From JBOGWP01 sp050693875 (lineage in GTDB: Bacteria > Actinomycetota > CADDZG01 > JAHWKV01 > JBOGWP01): DNA of 22,656 nt. Below the pieces are notes generated by a model. That model saw only the letters and a list, made by a program, of their open reading frames with translations, was not told the DNA's origin and searched no databases. How positions within the stretch are numbered: the first letter of the stretch is position 1; each line of letters starts with the position of its first letter. This document shows positions 14,950 to 22,539 of the stretch, in pieces. The translations under genes and the position numbers were made by a program. The DNA lies in contig JBOGWP010000161.1 of NCBI GenBank assembly GCA_050693875.1, positions 1-22,656 on the forward strand, read 5' to 3'.

Positions 14950-16967
14950 GAACCCGAAGTTACGCCCCGTTGGCCGCGCTGGGCATCCTCGCGGCCCTCG
15001 TCGTGGGAATGAGCGCATGGGCAGCGGCCGCCTCCCACAGCAGGCTTCGCGCCCGCGTGCTCGACGAGAACCGCACGGCAGCAAATATCGCCGGCCGCCT
15101 TCTCGCGGCCGACATCCGCGGGCACCTCGCCGTGGTGAAGGCGATCGCTCAGCGGCCCTCGCTCATCTCCATGCTGGAGGCCGGCGACTTCGAAGGCGCG
15201 GCGACGCACCTTCGCGACCTACGCGGCGTCGACCCGCCGCTCCTGAGCGCGACCCTCCTCGATGCCAACGGCCGCCTCCGTGCCCGCGACCCCGCCGACC
15301 CGAGCGTCGTCGGCGCCGACCTCTCCCAGGCTGACCAATTCCGGGTGGTGGTCAGCTCCGGCAAGGAGTACGTGTCGGAAGCCTTCGAGGAGACGGCCCT
15401 CCCGCACGCGGTGGTCATCGCGTTCGCCGCACCGGTTCGCGATGCGTCGGGCAGGACCATTGCGCAGCTGCAGTCCTCGCTCCCCCTCGAGGAGCTGGAG
15501 AAGATCCTCTCTGCGATCCCGCTCGGTCCCCGCGCGCTGCAGGTGTTCGACCGGTCCGGTCACGCACTCACACCCCCCGCGTCGCGCCAGGGCCTGCAGT
15601 CCCGCTTCCTTGGCCATCCCGTGGTGACCCGTGCCCTGGCGGGGCGCTCCGGAACCGGGGAGCTGCGCGTCCCGGGCCTGGCGGGCCCCCGCCTCGCCGC
15701 CTACGGCCCGGTCCCCGAGTTTCGTTGGGCGGTGGTGGCCCAGAAGCCGCGCGGCGCCGCGATCCAACCGCTCGGCACGCTTGCCGCCCGTTTGGGCGCG
15801 ATCGCGGTCCTGATCGGGGTGGCAGCCCTCGTCGGGGGGCTGGCGGCCAAGCGGCTGATTCAGCAGCTGGCGCACGAGCGCGAGATCTCCAGCATGATCC
15901 TCTCGAGCCTCGCCGAGGGAGTCGTGACGACCAGCCGCGACGGCCGCATCGTCTCGGTCAACCAGGCAATGGAACGGCTGTCGGGCCGCCGGGATGCGGA
16001 GATCGTAGGGGTTCCCTACACGGAGGCATTCCGGCTCCTCGACGGCCAGCATACCCCCATCCCCCCGGAACGGATGCTGCGCACGCAGGCCATCGAATCG
16101 CGCGCCCCGGTTGCCAGCCACGGCTTCGACCTGATGCTGGACACGACGCGCGGTCCGGTGCCCGTCACCGTCACGGCGGCACCACTTTTCGACTTCCAGG
16201 GCGAGGTCATCGGCGGGGTGGAGGTCCTCCGCGACGTCTCGCACGAGCGCGAGGTCGATCAGCTCAAGTCGTCACTGATCTCCACCGTCTCCCACGAGCT
16301 GCGCACGCCGCTCACGATGATCCGCGGGTTCGCGGAGCTGCTGGGACAGCGCGAGCTCGACCAGGAGAGCTCGCACCAGGCTTTGGAGCAGATCCGCGTC
16401 TCGGCGGAACGGCTCTCCCGTCTGATCGACGATCTGCTGTCGGTCTCTCGCATCGAGTCGGGGATGTCCCTGGATCTCGCGCCGGTGGACGTCGCCGATG
16501 TGGCCATGGAGGTCATCCCGGGATTCTCGAAGGACCGCGACATCACGGTGGACCTCGAGGAGGGTCTCCCGCCGGTCATGGCCGATCGCGACAAGCTCGT
16601 GCAGGTCGTCACCAACCTGGTCTCGAACGCCGTCAAGTACTCGGCGAGCGAGTCGCCGGTTCGCGTGCGCGCCGGGGCCGAGTCGGCTGAAGTCGTCATC
16701 ACGGTCGAGGACGAGGGCATCGGGATCTCCGAGGAAGACCAATCCAATCTCTTCACCAAGTTCTTCCGGTCCAGCCGCGAAGAGGTGCGCAGGGCCGGGG
16801 GCACGGGCCTGGGGCTCTACATCACTAGGAGGCTCGTCGAAATGCAGAGCGGACGCATCTGGCTGAAGAGTGCCGTGGGAGAAGGGAGCCGGTTCTTCTT
16901 CTCGCTCCCGACTCCCCCGGAAGCAAGGAGGTCGTATGGCTCGGACCAAGCTCTTGATCGCGGATGA
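14940..16967 (+). CDS. Membrane sensor histidine kinase (extracellular sensor, PAS, HisKA, HATPase)
   Basis: A protein of 675 residues from GTG 14940. Domain order: membrane helix 1 (about 8-32), an extracellular sensor of about 240 residues resembling dCache/double-PDC sensors, membrane helix 2 (about 283-303), a PAS domain (about 318-435, ILSSLAEGVVTTSRDGRIVS), HisKA with His452 in VSHELRTPLTMI, and HATPase_c with NLVSNAVKYSA, DEGIGI and GTGLGLYITRRLV. It autophosphorylates on His452 and should pass phosphate to the receiver genes that follow. The end overlaps the first receiver gene by 32 bases. GTG 14886 is an in-frame alternative start, but its ribosome site would be only one base away. 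The ligand is unknown; the flanking CAP proteins hint at an envelope signal. Confidence 0.92.
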   Translation: MTPRTRSYAPLAALGILAALVVGMSAWAAAASHSRLRARVLDENRTAANIAGRLLAADIRGHLAVVKAIAQRPSLISMLEAGDFEGAATHLRDLRGVDPPLLSATLLDANGRLRARDPADPSVVGADLSQADQFRVVVSSGKEYVSEAFEETALPHAVVIAFAAPVRDASGRTIAQLQSSLPLEELEKILSAIPLGPRALQVFDRSGHALTPPASRQGLQSRFLGHPVVTRALAGRSGTGELRVPGLAGPRLAAYGPVPEFRWAVVAQKPRGAAIQPLGTLAARLGAIAVLIGVAALVGGLAAKRLIQQLAHEREISSMILSSLAEGVVTTSRDGRIVSVNQAMERLSGRRDAEIVGVPYTEAFRLLDGQHTPIPPERMLRTQAIESRAPVASHGFDLMLDTTRGPVPVTVTAAPLFDFQGEVIGGVEVLRDVSHEREVDQLKSSLISTVSHELRTPLTMIRGFAELLGQRELDQESSHQALEQIRVSAERLSRLIDDLLSVSRIESGMSLDLAPVDVADVAMEVIPGFSKDRDITVDLEEGLPPVMADRDKLVQVVTNLVSNAVKYSASESPVRVRAGAESAEVVITVEDEGIGISEEDQSNLFTKFFRSSREEVRRAGGTGLGLYITRRLVEMQSGRIWLKSAVGEGSRFFFSLPTPPEARRSYGSDQALDRG

Positions 16968-17313
16968 CGAAGAAGGAATCCGCTCCCTCATCCGCATGAC
17001 CTTGACCGCCGACTCGTACGACATCCTCGAGGCGTCGGATGGTGACGAGGCGCTCGAGATGGCGCGGGAGCACCTCCCGCAGCTGCTGTTTCTCGACGTG
17101 CGGATGCCGCGCCGCTCCGGGTTCGAGGTTTGCCGGATTCTGAAGGAGGACACCCGGACCTCGAGCATCACAATCGTGATGCTGACCGCGCAGGCGCAGG
17201 ACTCGAATCGCGAGGAAGGAGAGGCGGCGGGAGCCGACGGCTACTTCACCAAGCCCTTCTCTCCGATGGCCCTGCTCGAAACGGTCGACTCCGTCTTGTC
17301 GGCGCGCGGGTGA
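16936..17313 (+). CDS. Single-domain response regulator (receiver 1)
   Basis: A protein of 125 residues consisting only of a CheY-like receiver. It has the acidic pocket Asp10-Asp11 (LLIADDEEG), phospho-acceptor Asp54 (LLFLDVRMP), Thr84 (VMLTAQ) and Lys106 (YFTKPF), so all phosphorylation residues are intact. There is no output domain. ATG 16936 is fixed by AAGGAGGT a few bases upstream, inside the end of the kinase gene (32-base overlap), which couples their translation and makes this the likely cognate receiver. A stand-alone receiver acts by binding a partner or as a phosphorelay intermediate; none of the neighbours carries an obvious Hpt domain. Confidence 0.9.
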   Translation: MARTKLLIADDEEGIRSLIRMTLTADSYDILEASDGDEALEMAREHLPQLLFLDVRMPRRSGFEVCRILKEDTRTSSITIVMLTAQAQDSNREEGEAAGADGYFTKPFSPMALLETVDSVLSARG

Positions 17314-17672
17314 GCCTGCTCCTGCTGGTCGACGACGAGCCCGCCATGGGGGGCCTGGTCGCCATGTCGCTCGAGCGGGTCGGCGTGCGGGTCGTCCAGG
17401 CGGCGACGGTGGAGGAGGCGATGTCGCTGTCACGGCAGGAGCAACCCCGTGCGATCCTTCTCGACCTCGCCCTCGGTTCCGAGGACGGGCTCTCGCTGCT
17501 CCCCCGGCTCAAGGCGGATCCGGTGTTGTCGGACGTCCCCGTTGTGGCGTTCAGCGTTCACGACAGCCGTCGGGAAGAGGCGTTCCGGTGCGGGGTCGCC
17601 GCCTTTCTCGCCAAGCCGTTCGACCCTCCCGAGCTGCGCAACGTCGTCCTGCCCCTCGTCTCGGCCTCCTGA
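17310..17672 (+). CDS. Single-domain response regulator (receiver 2)
   Basis: A protein of 120 residues, again a lone receiver. It retains Asp8-Asp9 (LLLVDDEPA), Asp52 (AILLDLALGSEDG) and Lys102 (FLAKPF), with Ser82 (VVAFSVHD) in place of the more usual Thr-Ala pair. GTG 17310 overlaps the TGA of receiver 1 (GTGA), so the two are translated together. It is clearly diverged from receiver 1 (different residues after the phospho-Asp and in the switch strand), so the pair is not a recent duplication and the two probably have different partners. The stop lies 3 bases before CAP2, keeping the operon tightly packed. Confidence 0.9.
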   Translation: MSLLLLVDDEPAMGGLVAMSLERVGVRVVQAATVEEAMSLSRQEQPRAILLDLALGSEDGLSLLPRLKADPVLSDVPVVAFSVHDSRREEAFRCGVAAFLAKPFDPPELRNVVLPLVSAS

Positions 17673-17675
17673 GCC

Positions 17676-18728
17676 GTGCGTCGGCGCCCCCGCGAGGCTC
17701 GCCTGCCCACGCCGCGCCGTCGCGTGCGCCTCGGCCGCATCGCGCTCGCGGCTGCCGGGGTCGTCGTCGCCATCGGTCCCCTCGTCCCGCTGCGTGCCGA
17801 TCAGGCCGCAGCGAAGCCTCGCCTCATCCCCGCGGTTCGCATCGTTGCTCGGCCGGCCGCGCCGGTCTTGGCGGCGCCGGTGTCTGCCTTGCCCGCTCCC
17901 GCCGCCGGCCCGGCGTTGGCGGCGCCGCCCCAGGCCTCCTCGCGATTGGGAGCCGCCGCGGCAAGCGCCGACGAGGGGGCCGAGGGGTGCTTCCTCTCGA
18001 AGGCAAATGCCGAGCGTGAGGCCGCCGGCCTGGGCACTCTCGCGAGTCACTCACAGCTCGTCGGCATCTCTCGCGACCACAGCGAGGAGATGGCGGCCGC
18101 AGGAACCATCTACCACCGATCGGATCTCTCGGCGGGGGCCCCCAGCAATTGGCAGAGCCTCGGCGAGAACGTCGGCATGGGAGGGAGCTGCGCCTCCCTG
18201 CACACCGCGCTGATGAACTCGCCCGGCCACCGCCGCAACATCCTGGATCCCGGGTTCAACTACGTCGGGATGGGGGTCGTCATCGCCGGAGACGGAACGA
18301 TGTTCGTCACGCAGTCGTTCATGCAGGCCGCCGCCCCGAGGACCGCCGCCGCGAGCAGTCCCGCTCCCGCTCCCGCCACATCGGCACCCGCCCCCGCACC
18401 CGCGACTCCGGCGCCCGCCCGGTCGTCCACCCCTCGCCCCGCCGCCCGGCAACCCACGCCCGCGCTCGTCCCCGCCGCGCCCACACCGGAGCCGGCGCCG
18501 CCCGTCGAACAGCCCCCCGAGAGATTCCTCAAGCATCCCTCGCTCGCAGCGCCCGACCCGACGCCGTTCCCGACGTCGGGCCGCAGGCCGAAGATCCCGA
18601 GTCCAACCGAGAACCCGATCCTGCAGCCGCCGGGGACGCTGGCGACGTTCACCGTTCTTCCGATCGTGGGGGCGTCGGTCCTCGGCGCGATTCGCTGGGC
18701 CTTTCGCAGCCGGCGGCACGCGCGGTAG
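17676..18728 (+). CDS. CAP/SCP-domain exported protein with C-terminal membrane anchor (CAP2)
   Basis: A protein of 350 residues. A very basic N-terminus precedes a hydrophobic segment (21-40) that acts as signal peptide or anchor, then an Ala/Pro stalk (45-98), a CAP domain (about 103-218: KANAEREAAGLGTL, His147 in IYHRSD, Glu164 in LGENVGMGG, His185 in SPGHRRNILDPGFNYVGMG), a long Pro/Ala/Ser stalk (220-315), and a C-terminal helix (321-343) with tail RSRRHAR. Cys105 and Cys172 match the cysteine pair of CAP1, so the two are paralogues. GTG 17676 follows the receiver-2 stop by 3 bases, placing it in the same operon. Likely role: an envelope protein produced under, or sensed with, the kinase system; activity unknown. 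Confidence 0.87.
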   Translation: MRRRPREARLPTPRRRVRLGRIALAAAGVVVAIGPLVPLRADQAAAKPRLIPAVRIVARPAAPVLAAPVSALPAPAAGPALAAPPQASSRLGAAAASADEGAEGCFLSKANAEREAAGLGTLASHSQLVGISRDHSEEMAAAGTIYHRSDLSAGAPSNWQSLGENVGMGGSCASLHTALMNSPGHRRNILDPGFNYVGMGVVIAGDGTMFVTQSFMQAAAPRTAAASSPAPAPATSAPAPAPATPAPARSSTPRPAARQPTPALVPAAPTPEPAPPVEQPPERFLKHPSLAAPDPTPFPTSGRRPKIPSPTENPILQPPGTLATFTVLPIVGASVLGAIRWAFRSRRHAR

Positions 18729-18743
18729 TCGCCCCATCGCGCC

Positions 18744-18770
18744 AGGGCCGCCGGCGTCGCCGGCGGCCCT
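18744..18770. terminator. 12-bp perfect hairpin between CAP2 and amt
   Basis: A 12-bp GC-only-plus-AT-ended stem (AGGGCCGCCGGC and its complement) closes a GTC loop, in the gap between the convergent stops at 18728 and 18812. No T-run follows on either strand. It is a likely bidirectional terminator. Confidence 0.65.
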
Positions 18771-18811
18771 GAGTCGTTCGTCAGCAGCGTTGCTTCAGGC
18801 TGTTCCGCTCG

Positions 18812-20362
18812 TCAGCTTCGCTTGGCTGGCGCCGGCTTTCCCTTAGCGCCGTCGCCGACGGGTGCAGGGGCCTCGGCAGGGATCTCGCTTTGTGCCGCCT
18901 CGAAGTGCGGGTATGCGAGCACGCCCATCTCCGGAAGATCGAGGCCGGCGAGCTCGTCGTCCCGGCTCGGCCGGATCCCGCCTCGAGTCATCTTGTTCTG
19001 GATCGTGAAGAACAGGTAGGAGAAGAGCCCAAACACGACGACGATGGTGGCAGCGCCGATCGCCTGAGCGATGAGTTGCTTGCCGCCGGTCCCGCCGTAG
19101 AAGATTCCCGTCACGCCGCCGTCCACCCCTTCGGTGAGGTTCCATCCTGCGCCGTACTTGCCGTTGGCGAAGATGCCGACCGACAGGACTCCCCAGATGC
19201 CGCAGACGCCGTGGACCGAGATCGCGCCGACCGGGTCGTCGACCTTGAGCCTCCGCTCGATGAAGAAGATGGACTCGATCACGAGGATGCCGGCGATCGA
19301 GCCGATGACCGCAGCCGCCCAGGGCTCGACGAAGGCGCAGGGCGCCGTGATTGCGACCAGGCCTGCCAGCATTCCGTTGGCCATCATCCCCGGGTCTGGC
19401 TTCCCGCGCCGTCGCATGATCCAGAACATGGCGATCGTCGCCCCGAAGGCGGCCGCGATGGCCGTGTTCGTCGCCACGATCGCGAACTGAACATCGGTCG
19501 CCGCCAGGGTCGACGCCGCATTGAAGCCGAACCATCCGACCAGGAGGATGAAGGTTCCGAGCATGGCCATCGGGATGTGGTGGCCGGGCAAGGCGCGAGG
19601 GGTGCCGTCCTTGGCGAACCTCCCGATGCGGGCGCCGAGGACGATTGCGCCCGTGAGTCCCGCCATGCCGCCCATGGCGTGCACGACGCCGGAGCCGGCG
19701 AAGTCGACGTAACCGAGGCCGAGGCCGAGGTTGTTGCCGAGCTGGCTCAGCCAGCCGCCGCCCCAGGTCCACGCCCCGAACAGCGGGTAGTAGATCGCCC
19801 CACAGAACAACCCCCAGCCGACGAACGAACGCCACTTCCAGCGCTCGGCGAGCGCCCCGGTGGGGATCGTGGCGGTGGTGTCCATGAAGGCCACCATGTA
19901 GAGGAAGAAGCCCGCCACCGCCGCCCCTCCCGCAGCGCCGATGTCGCCCAGGGCGAAGCCGCCCTTCCACAGAAACACCCAGTCGCCCACCTTGATCAGC
20001 GCGTCGCCGATTGGTTTGGCGTAGCCGAAGTCGGCGCCCTGAAGAACATACGAGTAGCCGCCGAACATGAATGCGTAGCCGACCAGGAAGAAGGCGACGA
20101 AGCCGAGCCCGAAGATCGCAAAGTTCGTGCTGACGACGTGCGCCGCGTGCTTTGCCCGGCAGAACCCGGTCTCCACGAGCGCGAATCCCGCCTGCATGAA
20201 GATGACGAGAACCGCGCCGATGACGATCCAGAGCAGGTTCACCGCCTGGCCGAGTTTGAGCACCTCTTCGCTGGCCTCTTGTGCGATCGCCGCTGCCGGC
20301 AGGGCCAGTAAGAACACAGCCGCGAGACTCGCGACGCCAAGCAATCGGCGTGCGTGACGCAT
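18812..20362 (-). CDS. amt: Amt-family ammonium transporter
   Basis: A protein of 516 residues with a cleavable signal (1-27, ending AAAIAQ) and about 11 membrane helices. Pore residues are present: the twin histidines His228 (GSGVVHAMGG) and His384 (ISVHGVCGIWG), and Asp161 in AFMDTTATIPTGALAER, equivalent to the ammonium-recruiting Asp of E. coli AmtB. Other signatures are GFALVETGFCRAKHAAHV, GWFGFNAAS and LLAGLVAITAPC-like MLAGLVAITAPCAFV. The cytosolic tail (457-516) keeps the conserved DDELAGLDLPEMG segment and adds an Ala/Pro/Lys-rich end. ATG 20362 has a strong GGGGGAGGT site. No glnK lies beside it. Four GlnR-like half-sites upstream point to nitrogen control. Confidence 0.95.
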   Translation of the reverse strand: MRHARRLLGVASLAAVFLLALPAAAIAQEASEEVLKLGQAVNLLWIVIGAVLVIFMQAGFALVETGFCRAKHAAHVVSTNFAIFGLGFVAFFLVGYAFMFGGYSYVLQGADFGYAKPIGDALIKVGDWVFLWKGGFALGDIGAAGGAAVAGFFLYMVAFMDTTATIPTGALAERWKWRSFVGWGLFCGAIYYPLFGAWTWGGGWLSQLGNNLGLGLGYVDFAGSGVVHAMGGMAGLTGAIVLGARIGRFAKDGTPRALPGHHIPMAMLGTFILLVGWFGFNAASTLAATDVQFAIVATNTAIAAAFGATIAMFWIMRRRGKPDPGMMANGMLAGLVAITAPCAFVEPWAAAVIGSIAGILVIESIFFIERRLKVDDPVGAISVHGVCGIWGVLSVGIFANGKYGAGWNLTEGVDGGVTGIFYGGTGGKQLIAQAIGAATIVVVFGLFSYLFFTIQNKMTRGGIRPSRDDELAGLDLPEMGVLAYPHFEAAQSEIPAEAPAPVGDGAKGKPAPAKRS

Positions 20363-20394
20363 GGATACCTCCCCCTGTCGTGTAGGTGGGCCAC

Positions 20395-20400
20395 AAGCTA
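20395..20400 (-). promoter_or_regulatory. Candidate -10 box of amt
   Basis: TAGCTT on the minus strand lies about 33 bases before ATG 20362. The region at -35 (ACACTC) is poor and overlaps the start-proximal GlnR-like half-sites, as expected for an activator-dependent promoter. Confidence 0.4.
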
Positions 20401-20410
20401 CTGGGGGGTT

Positions 20411-20448
20411 GTTGCGTGAGTGTGCCGAACAGGTAACGGTTCCGTTAC
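20411..20448 (-). promoter_or_regulatory. GlnR-like operator of four half-sites
   Basis: On the minus strand GTAAC, GTTAC, GGCAC and GCAAC are each separated by 6 bases, giving AC-n9-AC-n9-AC-n9-AC. This matches the actinobacterial GlnR box (gTnAc-n6-GnAAc repeated). It lies 49-86 bases upstream of the amt start codon. The first two half-sites also form a perfect-armed palindrome GTAACGG/CCGTTAC. Confidence 0.7.
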
Positions 20449-20554
20449 GCGTCTCTCCGAGACGCCCGTTCCGCCTGAGCTTCGCATCCGCGGCGCCGGG
20501 AAGAAGTCCGGCGCAGGACCGCCGTCCGTCACCTCCGGTAGCGTATGGGAGCCG

Positions 20555-21472
20555 ATGACGCCCGCCCACGAGCGTCTCGAAGGCCGTCGTGCAGCTACGC
20601 TGCTCGGCCCGGTCGGACTGTGGAGCTTCGAATTCGACGGCCTCCATGCCCCCGAGGCGGAGGCGGCCGCCCAGGCGATCGAGCGCCTCGGTCTTCGGGC
20701 GCTCTGGATCGGCGAGGGCTCGGCGAGCAAGGACGCCCTGGCCCACGCCGGACTGCTCCTCTCGTTCACCGAGAGCCTCGTCGTCTGCACCGGTATCGCC
20801 AACATGTGGGCACGTGACCCCGTGGCGGCACGGGGCGGGTCGAGCCTCCTCGCCGATGCGTACCCGGGCCGGTTCGTCCTCGGCCTCGGCGTCAGCCACC
20901 CCGAGTCACTCCCCCGCCGAGGCCATGATTTCGCCCGGCCCCTGGAGCGGGCACGGGCCTATCTCGACGCGATGCGCACCGCCAGGTACGCCGGGCCGGA
21001 GCCGGCAGAGCCGCCCCCGATCCTGCTCGCCGCCCTCGGCCGCCGGATGCTCCGCCTCGCAGCCGCCGAGACGGCCGGCGCCCACACCTACTTCGTGCCC
21101 GTCGACCACACCGCTTTCGCCCGAGAGACGCTGGGAACCGATCCCGTCCTAGCGGTCGAGGCTGCGGTCGTGCTGGAAACCGATCCCACTACGGCTCATG
21201 AGGTGGCACGCGGGCACATGCGCCGCTACATGCGCCTTCGGAACTACCGGGAGAACCTCCTCCGGCATGGCTTCACCGAGGAGGACCTCGAGGCCGGTGG
21301 GAGCGACAGCCTGACCGACGCACTCGTCGCGTGGGGCGACCCCGAGGCGATCCTGGAGCGGGTGCGGGCCCACCACGAGGCGGGCGCGGACCACGTCGCG
21401 GTCCAGGTCCTTGCGCGGAACGGGGGGTTCCCACTCGACGACATCACGGCCGTGGCCGCGGCGCTCTTGTAA
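20555..21472 (+). CDS. LLM-class F420-dependent oxidoreductase (TIGR03620-like)
   Basis: A protein of 305 residues with the luciferase-like monooxygenase barrel. The order of motifs fits the MSMEG_4141-type subfamily: LLGPVGLWSFEFDGL near the start, AAQAIERLGLRALWIGEG (about 38-55), VVCTGIANMWARDPVAARGG (about 78-97), YPGRFVLGLGVSHPESL (about 105-121), PPPILLAALGRRMLRLAAAE (about 150-170), and GADHVAVQVL near the end. These enzymes use the deazaflavin F420; the substrate is unknown. ATG 20555 is preceded by a weak GGGAG. Longer in-frame starts (for example at 20420) would run through the GlnR-like operator and are unlikely. The gene is divergent from amt, so the same operator might also affect it. 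Confidence 0.88.
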   Translation: MTPAHERLEGRRAATLLGPVGLWSFEFDGLHAPEAEAAAQAIERLGLRALWIGEGSASKDALAHAGLLLSFTESLVVCTGIANMWARDPVAARGGSSLLADAYPGRFVLGLGVSHPESLPRRGHDFARPLERARAYLDAMRTARYAGPEPAEPPPILLAALGRRMLRLAAAETAGAHTYFVPVDHTAFARETLGTDPVLAVEAAVVLETDPTTAHEVARGHMRRYMRLRNYRENLLRHGFTEEDLEAGGSDSLTDALVAWGDPEAILERVRAHHEAGADHVAVQVLARNGGFPLDDITAVAAALL

Positions 21473-21506
21473 GGGGGGACCGGCGGGGCCGACGACCCTC
21501 AGTGGC

Positions 21507-21517
21507 GGAGGTAAGGT
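21507..21517 (+). promoter_or_regulatory. Overlapping ribosome site and -10-like box before the DUF2277 gene
   Basis: GGAGGT (21507-21512) lies 11 bases before ATG 21524, and the overlapping TAAGGT (21512-21517) ends 6 bases before it, the same geometry as the CAP1 promoter. Either the gene is read from the upstream transcript or it has its own leaderless start. Confidence 0.35.
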
Positions 21518-21523
21518 GGGTCC

Positions 21524-21766
21524 ATGTGCAGAAACATCCAGCAGCTCAGAGGCGCCGAACCACCGGCGTCCGAGGCCGAGATACGCGACGCCGCCCTCCA
21601 GTTCGTCCGTAAGGTCAGTGGGTTCCGCACGCCGTCGCGGGCCAACGAAGAGCCGTTCCAGACCGCAGTCGAGGACATCGCGGCGGCCACGGGCCGGCTG
21701 CTGTCGGAGCTCGTGGTGGTGCCCGGATCGCGGCCGGCTAAGCTCGTACAGCGTTTGTCCCGCTGA
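21524..21766 (+). CDS. DUF2277 family protein
   Basis: A protein of 80 residues. It begins MCRNIQQLRGAEPPASEAEI and continues with AALQFVRKVSGFRTPSRANE and a helical end (AVEDIAAATGRLLSELVV), the full pattern of the DUF2277 family, whose function is unknown. The invariant MCRNI start makes ATG 21524 certain. There is no signal peptide or membrane segment. It lies 51 bases after the LLM oxidoreductase on the same strand. The C-terminus is a little shorter than the Arg/Ala-rich tail usual in the family. Confidence 0.92.
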   Translation: MCRNIQQLRGAEPPASEAEIRDAALQFVRKVSGFRTPSRANEEPFQTAVEDIAAATGRLLSELVVVPGSRPAKLVQRLSR

Positions 21767-21936
21767 GCTCGACAGGATCTTCGAGACCGAGGTTTGGATG
21801 ATTCTGGCGGCGACAGCGGAAACCCTTCCAAGGAGGTAATGCGCTCTCGCACATCACACACAACCCGCGGCCTCTTGTTCAAGCGCCACCGGGTCGACGC
21901 TCTGGGGGAGAGACAGCAACTGATGACGGCGTGGCT

Positions 21937-22337
21937 TCAGCCCTGCCCTGGGGGAACTACCTCGATCTGCTGGAGGAACTCGAGCTGGTCGAAATGGAGG
22001 CCCTCCGAGGTCAGCTCGCCATACCGGATCTGTTTCACGGAGGCGTACCGAAGATTGACCCGGTTGCCGCTTGCGGGAACCTCGCCCTGGGGGGTCCGAA
22101 ACGGGCCGGCATGGGTGCCGCTCAAGGTTCCCTCGGTCATCAGGTATCTCCCGCCGTGAACTGGTCTCGGCCTTGGATCGTTCCGTCCGGAAGAGCCTCC
22201 CAGAACCCTCTCGCGACCTCATGGACCTGATCGGGCCCTTACAAGGTCATGCCGGCGGGCAGAACTGTCTCGATATCGGGCGCCTCGACCGCCAGGCGGG
22301 CCCTCGAGTGCCCTCGTGCCCTCGGCACCGAAAACAT
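21937..22337 (-). pseudogene. SnoaL-like ester cyclase, interrupted by a stop and a frameshift
   Basis: Fragments of one NTF2/SnoaL-fold ester-cyclase-like protein lie in order. From a possible ATG 22337 the frame gives APDIETVLPAGMTL and then an in-frame TAA (22239-22241). The same frame continues GPDQVHEVARGFWEALPDGT and DQFTAGDT before a stop at 22140-22142. The C-terminal part lies in another frame from ATG 22140: MTEGTLSGTHAGPF, PASGNRVNLRYASVKQIRYG, and HFDQLEFLQQIEVVPPG. The GTHxGxF and FDQLELL motifs are typical of the family. Inserting four bases to make a tandem ACCT at 22142-22147 would join the halves as AGDTYLMTEGT. The N-terminal 20-30 residues do not match well. It converges on the DUF2277 gene. 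Confidence 0.65.
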
Positions 22338-22505
22338 CCGACGCGGGCCCCGGCCGGACCGGCCCCCGGCAGTCGTGGGCTCGAGGCGCCTTTGGCCGGA
22401 GAGCCGGCTCGCACACCGGAAGGCCGAGCGGAGCTGATTGATCGGTGCGCGAACCGCGTAGAGCTTCCCGTGAGCGCTCTCGGGCTGAAGTACCACTTGA
22501 TCATG

Positions 22506-22524
22506 AGCGGGCTGCGCCCGCTTT
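22506..22524. terminator. Hairpin terminator next to the possible toxin gene
   Basis: AGCGGGC and GCCCGCT form a 7-bp stem around TGC, with TTTCTC following on the plus strand. It lies 17 bases downstream of the minus-strand stop at 22540. The adjacent perfect palindrome CTCAGGGCCCTGAG (22525-22538) may be part of the same structure. Confidence 0.5.
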
Positions 22525-22539
22525 CTCAGGGCCCTGAGG

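Noticed and set aside
18890..20311. Open frame of 473 codons on the plus strand
   Set aside because: It is antisense to amt and shows the Glu/Arg/Asp-rich composition typical of antisense frames in high-GC DNA.
21839..22159. Possible gene starting at ATG 21839 behind AAGGAGGT
   Set aside because: The ribosome-like motif is only two bases from the ATG, and the frame is antisense to the conserved C-terminal half of the ester cyclase.
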